From: Gentiana macrophylla
Lineage: Eukaryota; Streptophyta; Magnoliopsida; Gentianales; Gentianaceae
Direction of reading: 5' to 3'
Assembly (NCBI GenBank): GCA_026214975.1
Contig: JAOBSW010000235.1
Coordinates: 1-64,000 of the forward strand
Length of the DNA stretch: 64,000 bases
Notes under the pieces: generated by a model
The model's input: the letters and a program-made list of their open reading frames with translations, nothing else
Databases searched by the model: none
What the model was told of the DNA's origin: nothing
Part shown: in pieces, positions 56,366 through 64,000 of the stretch
Layout: each line of letters begins with the position of its first letter
Position numbering within the stretch: the first letter of the stretch is position 1
Translations under genes and position numbers: made by a program

Positions 56366-59071
56366 GTGATGGAAGATAAAGTTTGTATTTTTATATTTTA
56401 CCATGTGGAGATTGAAAAAGACGTCAATGGTCTATGGTCTTGGAAGTATGTAGGGTGTGAATCTGAAGAAGTTTCGACGATTCTGAGTGTCAAAAAGAAC
56501 ATTACATTTGAAGAATTGTATGACATGTTGAAAAATGAGTTGGAAATCGATACAACTAAGTATGAGTTTGAGATGAAATATATGGTCCCCATTAGTAAAG
56601 CTAGACCGATGGTGCTTGATTGCGATAAGCTTGTGAATCGGTTTATATATGTTTGTAATTTAAAACAAGATGCTTTATTAATATGTTTGAAGGAAAAGTG
56701 TACCGAGGTTTATGAAAGTCAAGAAACATGTGAAGTAGTAAATGTGTCGGAAAGTCAAGAAACATGTGTTGAAAGAGATGAAGAGACAGATGTTGATGTT
56801 TTGGCAAATGGGATGAAAGAGATGTTGGATGTAAGAAGAGAAAGCATGGAGACATGTGTTGAAAAGAATGTTAATGAAGAGATAGATGTGGATGTTGTTG
56901 GGAATGCCATTGAAGAGATGTTGGATGTAAGAATAGAAAGCATAGAGACATGTGTTGAAAAGACTGTTAATGAAGAGATAGATGTGGATGTTGTTGGGAA
57001 TGCCATGGAAGAGATGTTGGATGTAAGAATAGAAAGCATAGAGACATGTGTCGAAGATTCTCATTTGAACACGGGGGGTGACAACATGGACTTTAATGAG
57101 CAACTCAAGACTCCTTATTGGTGAATTTGGGTGAAGATGTTTATTTAGAAGAATCATATCAAGAGAATTAGCATGAGCGGGGCTGATGAATTGTCAAATG
57201 AGAATCTTGATGGCTTTGTTGAGAGAAATGAGGTTGTTGATCCCTTGAATGCACCCCCAACTATGGTTAACGTGCAAAGAATTGAACATGAAGACTTTCG
57301 TTGTAGCCGTACTGTAGGTGATACTTTAGTGTGCATTCCCGAACATGAAGACTTTCGTGTGAATGATCCGTTTAAATGCAAAAGTTTTTTGGTATTCAAA
57401 CTTGCGAAGTTGGCTATGAAGTACAAGTTTGAATTCAAAACGCAAACTTCCAACAAAAGCGTTTATTCAGTTTTATGTGAAGCCGCCGGATGCAAATGGC
57501 GTTTGCGAGCCACCAAACTTCAAGCACCATCTGAGCGATTTGTAGTGGTAACGTATGCAAACAAGCATAGCTTCCCACCTATTGCTCCTCGAAAAGACCA
57601 TAGACATGCTACGCACAAGCTAATTGGCACATACTTTGCCAGAAGGTTTAAAGATGCCAATCGTATTAACGCACCAAAGGACTTGATGCATGATTTCCAG
57701 CAAGAATTTGGATATGATGTAACTTATTGCAAGGCTTACAGGGCTAAGGGTTATGCAGAAGGATTGATAAGGGGTAATCCAAACAAAAGTTGGGGAGAAT
57801 TACCCAAATATTGTTATATAAATGAAGGCTAGAAACCCGGACAATCGTATATCATATTGAAAAAGTGATGGGAATGTTTTCAAATACTTTTTCATGGCAC
57901 TTGGTCAAAGTATTGAGGATTTTATTTGGCGATGCGGAAAGTCATTTCGTGGACGGCACGAATTTAAAAGCGCGTTATAAAGGGACCTTACTTGTGGCAA
58001 CATGTCAAGATGCAAATCATCAAATATTTCCACTTGCTTGGGGTGTTGTTGCTTCTGAAAGTATAGAGTCTTGGACATGGTTTTTTGATAAGCTAAAACC
58101 CATCATTGGGGACACGAATGATCTTGCGATACTTTCTGATTGTGCCGATAGTATTAAAACATCTTTCAAGGTGGTGTTTAAGAATGCGCACCATGGGCAT
58201 TGCATGTATCACATGCAAAAGAATTTGAGGATGAAATATCCAGACGTGGTGTGGGAAAGCTCTTTCGTAAAGTCGCAGAGGCCTATCTGTAGCGAGAATT
58301 CAAGTTGCATTTCAAACTTTATGTAGTAAATGTCCGAAAGTCGACGAATATTTGAAAGAAGCGAGAATTCCCTCTGCGGGCTAGAGCTAAATTTGAGGGA
58401 TTTCGTTACAACATAATGACCACAAACCATGCCGAGTCTGTGAATGCTAGGCTAAAGCGCACGAGAATTTTTAATTGTTGGGTTGATTGAACATATCCGG
58501 GAGATGTTACAGATTGGTTTGCTAAAAGAAATGAATCATCTACAAATTGCCAAGATGCTCTTACTCCCAAAATTGAAATCGAAGTGAACAAAAGCTTCGA
58601 GTCGGTAAACGATTTTCGATTAATACACTTTCCTCGGATAAGTATGATGTTCGTGAAAAGGATCTTGTTATTTATTTTACATCGTTGAGTTGGATTTGAA
58701 GACTTGTACATGTAAAAATTCGAGATGGATATGTATCCATGCGAGCATGCATTATTCTTTGTGTTGAAGTATACAGGAAGCAAGCCTCCAAGTATTGCAC
58801 TTGGTATTATAGGGTCAATTGTTGGAGGCTAGGTTATTCCAAATGTGTGTATCCACTTCAAAATGAAGATGAATGTGTGTATCCCGATGATGTGCTTAAC
58901 GATGTGGTTTTGCCACGAAGGTGCCAAAGAGACAAAGTGGACGGCCATCAAAAAGAGAAACGCTTCGGCCGGGACAGAAAGACGAAGTATGTTTGTGGAA
59001 AATGCGGTGTCAATGGTCATTACGCTTCCACTTGTAAGAGTTTGATTGGTGGAGAAATGCTCACCAAATGA
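56366..59071 (+). pseudogene. Mutator-like (MULE) transposase, broken in several frames
   Basis: In order: an N-terminal region with a Glu/Asp-rich linker (56366-57124), then a MuDR-type DNA-binding domain (57173-57832; FKLAKLAMKYKF, CKWRLRATKL). The transposase core follows (57865-58326) with the first catalytic Asp in FVDGTNLKARYKG, then DANHQIFPLAWGVV, SWTWFF, a second Asp in ILSDCADSI (family consensus S-D-R-H), and HCMYHMQKNL. A SWIM zinc finger CTCKNSRWICIH is near 58692-58730 and a CCHC knuckle CGKCGVNGHYASTC near 59000. The enzyme would cut and move Mutator-like DNA. Frame breaks near 57115, 57170, 57832, 58280 and 58735 argue for a pseudogene or sequence errors. Confidence 0.88.
56837..57060 (+). 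repeat. 96-bp (32-residue) repeats in the MULE N-terminal region
   Basis: 'Aaagcat(a/g)gagacatgtgt' starts units at 56841, 56937 and 57033. Each full unit encodes SxETCVEK, then VNEEIDVDVVGNA and EEMLDVR. A degenerate unit precedes them. The length is a multiple of three, so the frame is preserved, giving an expandable acidic linker. Confidence 0.85.
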
Positions 59072-60193
59072 CACTCCAACTTTGCCATGATAAGGTATTG
59101 TATGGATTAATATTTAGAGTTCTTTTATATTCAATCATGTTACATTGCATTAAGCTTGTTACCTTTTTTTCTTTGACAATGTTACAGGAAGGCGATGGGA
59201 TACATATTGTCATTTGTTTAAGTATTAGTGTTGATGAAGAGGATGAGATGTTTACATATTGTGGATGTTTAATCATTGAGGATGATTGGTTGATGTGTAA
59301 GATTCAAGACGTAACTTGTGTTGTATTTTGAATAATGGAAAGTGATGTGTTGATGTGTTTGTTTGTTATTGTAATTTTTTTTTTGAGAAGAGTTATTGTA
59401 TTTTGAATAATGGCAAATTCTATGTGTTGGTTGTTCTTCTTTGGTTGATTGGTTGATGTTTAAATCTGGAAGATGTAGATGATGTTGAATTTTGAATGAT
59501 GGCAAATTGATGTGTTGGTTGTTCTCATTTGTTTAATGTGAAGGGAAGTTGTTCGAGTGTCACGAATGTGGTGTTTTGCGTCCATTAAGGGTGTTGTAAA
59601 ACATTCACTCTAGAAAGAGGTTTAAACTTGTGTCGGCCCTGGAAACAAGTTCAAGCTTGTGTAGCCCCATGAAACGGGTTTAAGCTTGTAAAACATTTAT
59701 GTGTTGGTTGTTCTCATTTGTTTAATGCGAAGGGACGTTGTTTGAGTGTCACGAATGTGGTGTTTTGCGTCCATTAAGGGTGTTGTAAAACATTCACTCT
59801 AGAAACAGGTTTAAACTTGTGTCAGCCCTGAAAACAAGTTCAAGCTTGTGTTGCCCCAGGATACGGGTTTAAGCTTGTAAAACATTGATGTGTTGATTGT
59901 TCTCATTTTGTTTAATGTGATAACCATTCAAATCATTCAAATAACCATTAGATAAGAAAACCAAATGAAATGTACTGAAATATCTGAGAGAAATACTGAA
60001 TACCAAGAAATTAAGTTTTTATTTCGTAAGATGACATCTGAAATAAAAGGTTAGACAAGTAATAGTCAATAATACAAGTTTCTTTTGAGATGAATTGTTC
60101 CCTACCTGGTCTTCTCAAGTAGTGTCTCCAAAGCGAGCAATCCTTTCTCTATCATGGAGTAACATTTGAACCATGGAATCGAATTGCGACCTC
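59072..60193. other. Spacer between convergent MULE and GRF genes
   Basis: No gene recognised. Contains 'tgatgtgttg(g/a)ttg(t)tct'-type repeats. A possible 3' tail of the transposase transcript lies just after 59071. Confidence 0.45.
59509..59930. repeat. 189-bp tandem repeat, two full units and a partial third
   Basis: Units start near 59509, 59698 and 59886 with 'atgtgttg(g/a)ttgttctca'. Each carries 'gtgttttgcgtccattaagg' and three AAACTTG/AAGCTTG motifs of the form 'gtttaa(a/g)cttgt'. The first two units are almost identical. Confidence 0.85.
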
Positions 60194-61414
60194 TCAATAA
60201 CTCGGTGACGTTGATCTCAACTTGTTCAATTTTTTTGCATCATTGTCTCGCATGCACTTTATCATTTCAATATCATTTTGAAGGACACCGATTGTGCATT
60301 CAAGTTTATCTATTTTCTTCATCAAGTTCACAGAGGTAACATCTTCATGTGGCCCAGTAGATGAAGACACCTTGCCATATGGCCTAGTAGATGAAGACAC
60401 TTTGCCATATGGCCCAGTAGATGCAGACACCTTGTCCTGCCATATGAAATAGTCACATTTGACTTCATCATCCTGCAAAATAAGAAATTCCAATTATTAT
60501 ACAGACACATTATCCCTTGAAAGTAAATGGAAAGTATAACCAAAAAAATTAGTCATACCGGCCAATAAGGACAACCGTAGAACAGTCTCCCTGGGTTAGC
60601 ATCTGTTCCTGAAGTCACCAATTTTGCAGGAACGCCACATTTGCATAACAATGTACGCTCATGAAATGTCCTAGATTCATTTACCTTGCTAGAAGAATCT
60701 GGAAATCGGAGAAGAACCCTTCATATTTTGCTTCGAGTTCGCTTTAGATTGCAGGCACTATGAAAAGAATTGTGCATAATTGAGAATTAAATGGTCTGTC
60801 TATATCTCAAATAAATAACTAAACGCCCCTAACAAGTACTCCCGATTCACAAGAGTGCAATCTATGAGTGAATTTGACTGCTTCTTCGTTTCAAAAAAAA
60901 CATAATTCATAAGAGCATAGTAACTCACCAAAATTAGCTCTGTTAAGTAATTGATGTCTAGGTAAATTCACCCCAATATGTTAGAAATTAGCTCAAATTC
61001 ACAAAAATGTAACCAAATTTCTGGAAAAACAAAAGAGTTGCCTCGGAAAGCCCCTGGAAGAAAAGCTAAAACAAAATAGCAGAGTAACTCACCAAAATTC
61101 TGTTAAGTAATTGATGTCTAGGTAGATTCACACAAATATGTTAGAAATTAGCTCAAATTCAAAAAAATGGTGCCAAATTTCTGGAAAAACAAAAGAGTTG
61201 CCTCGGAAAGCCCATAGAAGAAAAGCTAAAACAAAAGAGCAGAGTAACTCGCCAAAATTAGCTCTGTTAAGGCAATGATGCTCTGTTAATTCACACAAAT
61301 ATGTTAGAAATTAGTTCAAATTCAAACAAAAGAGGTACTTCACAAAGCCCATAGAAGAAAAGCTAAAACAAAAGAGCAGAGTAACTCACCAAAATTAGCT
61401 CTAGTTGGTTTCAT
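60194..61414 (-). CDS. GRF-type zinc finger/coiled-coil protein, 3 exons, ~147 aa
   Basis: Exons on the minus strand: 61390-61414, 60559-60698, 60194-60472; total 444 nt with all phases consistent and GT-AG borders. The protein starts MKPTRANF. A GRF zinc finger follows: CKCGVPAKLV, TDANPGRLFYGCPYWP, then CDYFIWQDK across the exon 2/3 join. Three KVSSST(G/R)PYG-type 10-residue repeats and a C-terminal coiled coil (KKIDKLECTIGVLQNDIEMI) complete it. GRF fingers bind single-stranded nucleic acid in better-known proteins; small plant GRF/coiled-coil proteins have no settled role. It converges on the MULE transposase and may be a passenger gene of that element. Confidence 0.75.
60344..60433 (-). 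repeat. 30-bp in-frame repeat x3 in the GRF gene
   Basis: 'Gcc(c/t)agtagatg(a/c)agacac' recurs at 30-bp spacing, encoding the 10-residue unit K-V-S-S/A-S-T-G/R-P-Y/H-G/E. Confidence 0.85.
60699..61389 (-). other. Intron 1 of the GRF gene
   Basis: Donor GTGAG at 61389 and acceptor TTTCCAG at 60699. It is largely made of the tandem repeat described at 60925-61414. Confidence 0.6.
60925..61414 (-). repeat. ~155-bp tandem repeat, four units, including GRF exon 1 splice donor
   Basis: 'Gtaactcaccaaaatta' (or a close variant) starts units at about 60928, 61084, 61242 and 61381, spaced 156, 158 and 139 bp. On the minus strand each unit reproduces most of GCTAATTTTG|GTGAGTTAC, the exon 1 donor context, so three further potential donors lie inside the intron. 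Confidence 0.85.
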
Positions 61415-61884
61415 TAATGGAGATTTTGAAGGTTGAATGGTGGGAAGATCAAAAGAGGGAAACACATCAATGAAAGGGGCGGGGGTGTACTTGGGTTGGT
61501 TAGAGGGGTTAGTTGTGGGTGAAGAATTCGAATCAAATCAAATAGGGGACTGATTGAAAATTTCTAAATTTTGGGCGATTCTTAGCGGGAAAGCAGGCCC
61601 CCAAAAATTTTGGTTGCAACAATTGAGAGGGGAGCAGCTTAAGGGCGGGAATTGATGATGATGGAGGGGGAGAGAAGGGTTCCGATCACAAAATTAACAA
61701 AAAAAAATCAAAATAATTATTCTAGTTACATCATTTGATTGATTATATTTATTTATTTATTTATTCTAGTTACATCATTTGATTATTAAAAAAAATAGTT
61801 AATACATACATCTTCTTACTACTAAATAAAAATTAATAATAATAATTAAAACAAAATTAAACGGACTTCCGATTCCATTAGAAC
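61415..61884. other. 5' flank of the GRF gene, promoter side
   Basis: Upstream of the GRF start codon on the minus strand. It contains GC-rich patches and poly-A runs but no assigned TATA box. 'Tatttatttatttattctag' and nearby 'ttctagttacatcatttgat' repeat around 61725-61785. Confidence 0.4.
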
Positions 61885-63696
61885 TACTTATTGAGTGACA
61901 TATACTCACGTAATACACCCTAAACGGACATATTGAGTGACATACTCACGTAAGACACCATAAACGGACTTATTATGTGACATACTCACGTAAGACACCC
62001 TAAACGGACTGATTGAGTGACATACTCACATAACACACCCTAAACGGACATATTTAGTGACATACTCACGTAAGACACCATAAACGGACTTATTGTGTGA
62101 CATACTCACGTAAGACACCCTAAACGGACTTATTGTGTGACATACTCTCGTAAGACACCATAAACGGACTTATTGTGTGACATACTCACGTAAGACACCC
62201 TAAACGGACTGATTGAGTGACATACTCACATAACACACCCTAAACGGACATATTTAGTGACATACTCACGTAAGACACCATAAACGGACTTATTGTGTGA
62301 CATACTCACGTAAGACACCCTAAACGGACTTATTGAGTGACATACTCACATAACACACCCTAAACGGACATATTGAGTGACATACTCACGTAAGACACCA
62401 TAAACGGACTTATTATGTGACATACTCACGTAAGACACCCTAAACGGACTGATTGAGTGACATACTCACATAACAAACCCTAAACGGAAATATTTAGTGA
62501 CATACTCACGTAAGACACCCTAAACGGACATATTTAGTGACATACTCACGTAAGACACCATACACGGACTTATTGTGTGACATACTCACGTAAGACACCC
62601 TAAACGGACTTATTGTGTGACATACTCACGTAAGACACCATAAACGGACTTATTGTGTGACATACTCACGTAAGACACCCTAAACGGACTTATTGAGTGA
62701 CATACTCACGTAACACACCCTAAACGGACATATTGAGTGACATACTCACGTAAGACACCATAAACGGACTTATTGAGTGACATACTCACGTAACACACCC
62801 TAAACGGACATATTGAGTGACATACTCACGTAAGACACCATAAACGGACTTATTGTGTGACATACTCACATAACACACCCTAAACGGACATATTGAGTGA
62901 CATACTCGCATAACACACCCTAAACGGACTTATTGTGTGACATACTCACGTAAGACACCCTAAACGGACTTATTGTGTGACATACTCACGTAACACACCC
63001 TAAACGGACATATTGAGTGACATACTCACGTAACACACCCTAAACGGACATATTGAGTGACATACTCACACGTAAGACACCATAAAGCGGACTTATTGTG
63101 TGACATACTCACGTAAGACACCTAAGCGGACTTATTGTGTGACATACTCACGTAACACACCTAAACGGACATATTGAGTGACATACTCACGTAAGACACC
63201 ATAAACGGACTTATTGTGTGACATACTCACGTAACACACCCTAAACGGACATATTGAGTGACATACTCACATAAAACACCCTAAACGGACTGATTGAGTG
63301 ACATACTCACGTAACACACCCTAAACGGACATATTGTGTGACATACTCACGTAAGACACCCTAAACGGACTTATTGTGTGACATACTCACGTAAGACACC
63401 CTAAACGGACTTATTGTGTGACATACTCACGTAAGACACCCTAAACGGACTTATTGAGTGACATACTCACGTAACACACCCTAAACGGACATTTTGAGTG
63501 ACATACTCACATAAGACACCATAAACGGACTTATTGTGTGACATACTCACGTAAGACACCATAAACAGACTTTTTGTGTGACTTACTCACGTAAGACACC
63601 CTAAACGGACTGATTGAGTGACATACTCACATAAAACACCCTAAACTGATTGAGTGACATACTCACATAAGACACCCTAAACGGGCTTATTGTATG
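61885..63696. repeat. 40-bp satellite array, ~45 units
   Basis: The unit reads 'taaacggacttattgtgtga' followed by 'catactcacgtaagacaccc'. Units are 85-100% alike and mostly exactly 40 bp. Main variants: ggacA or ggacT; tattgtg, tattgag, tatttag or gattgag; agacacca, agacaccc or acacaccc. Each unit contains the palindrome GTGA-CATAC-TCAC. Variants recur in a set order, showing higher-order structure. No gene is present. Confidence 0.97.
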
Positions 63697-64000
63697 TCAT
63701 AAATCTAAAAAGATCAAATATCAATAGTGAAAATCACCGTAATGTCAATTGTCGTGACACATCGCTCTATCATTACTAAATCTGTGAAAATGGTACTACT
63801 ATCTATCTACTCGCTTAAAAACAAAATGAAATGAATAAAAATGAAGGGGAATGGACGGTCCATGTCAACAATGGACCCCTGCCACCGATTATGTCATGTT
63901 TTGTCCTCTTTCTACTTTTTTCACGCTTCATGCATACGATGGGACGGTATATTCTCTCTTTTATTTCCTTCTTGTTTATCACGCAGAGTAGTTGTTTTTT
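63697..64000. other. Right flank of the satellite, nothing recognised
   Basis: Ordinary AT-rich sequence without a credible frame or repeat. Confidence 0.4.

Noticed and set aside
55561..61700. Long terminal inverted repeats for the Mutator-like element
   Set aside because: Short words such as 'ttgttgcaac' occur on both sides, but their order does not fit an inverted repeat, and no 9-bp duplication could be matched.
61885..63696. CRISPR-like array
   Set aside because: Units are contiguous, with no unique spacers, and the window is plant nuclear DNA.

Overview
This window is nuclear DNA from a flowering plant, most likely a eudicot. The evidence is AT-rich intergenic DNA, GT-AG introns, plant Ty1/copia and Ty3/gypsy retrotransposons, Stowaway- and Tourist-like MITEs, a Mutator-like transposase, and two plant-type genes with introns. 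No species can be named from sequence alone. There are no operons, CRISPR arrays or bacterial features.

Layout. 1-2700: clustered minisatellites and probable decayed LTR-element DNA. 3709-3971: a complete Stowaway MITE with TA target duplication. About 4354-8300: an LTR-type remnant on the minus strand, with a primer-binding site on one side and a polypurine tract on the other. 8783 and 20442: starts of two related copia-type LTRs. 12915-19626 (minus): an eight-exon gene for a two-KH-domain RNA-binding protein (FUBP/KSRP-like). Its last two exons carry three one-base losses. 21015 to about 23790: a short non-autonomous gypsy element with only a protease-like domain.

24438 to about 53530 is a nest of retrotransposons. 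A decayed gypsy element on the plus strand is split by three insertions: A (25391-34321, TSD CTTTG), B (35111-48128, TSD CATAC) and D (48535-53524, TSD GCTTA). B is itself split by C (38394-46379, TSD ATTGT). B and D are related 5-kb copia elements. A and C are two members of another copia-derived family with 1.7-1.8-kb LTRs and almost no intact coding sequence.

The most unusual signal is inside A and C. Their long untranslated internal regions carry a repeated hairpin of 33-37 nt (six copies). Its loop is invariant, and its stem changes by paired substitutions (CGGT/ACCG in some copies, CAGT/ACTG in others). A second hairpin upstream in the same region keeps pairing in both elements through three paired changes. 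Other palindromic repeats and a doubled polypurine tract are also shared. This looks like a selected structured RNA (or DNA cruciform) in a non-autonomous retrotransposon family.

53850-54677: a Tourist-like MITE containing a TA microsatellite. 56366-59071: a broken Mutator-like transposase gene. It converges on 60194-61414 (minus), a small three-exon GRF zinc-finger/coiled-coil gene whose first splice donor lies in a four-copy tandem repeat. 61885-63696: a 40-bp satellite of about 45 units with higher-order structure.

Only the KH gene and perhaps the GRF gene look like working protein genes. Everything else is repeat DNA, and many reading-frame breaks are single-base losses that may be assembly errors.
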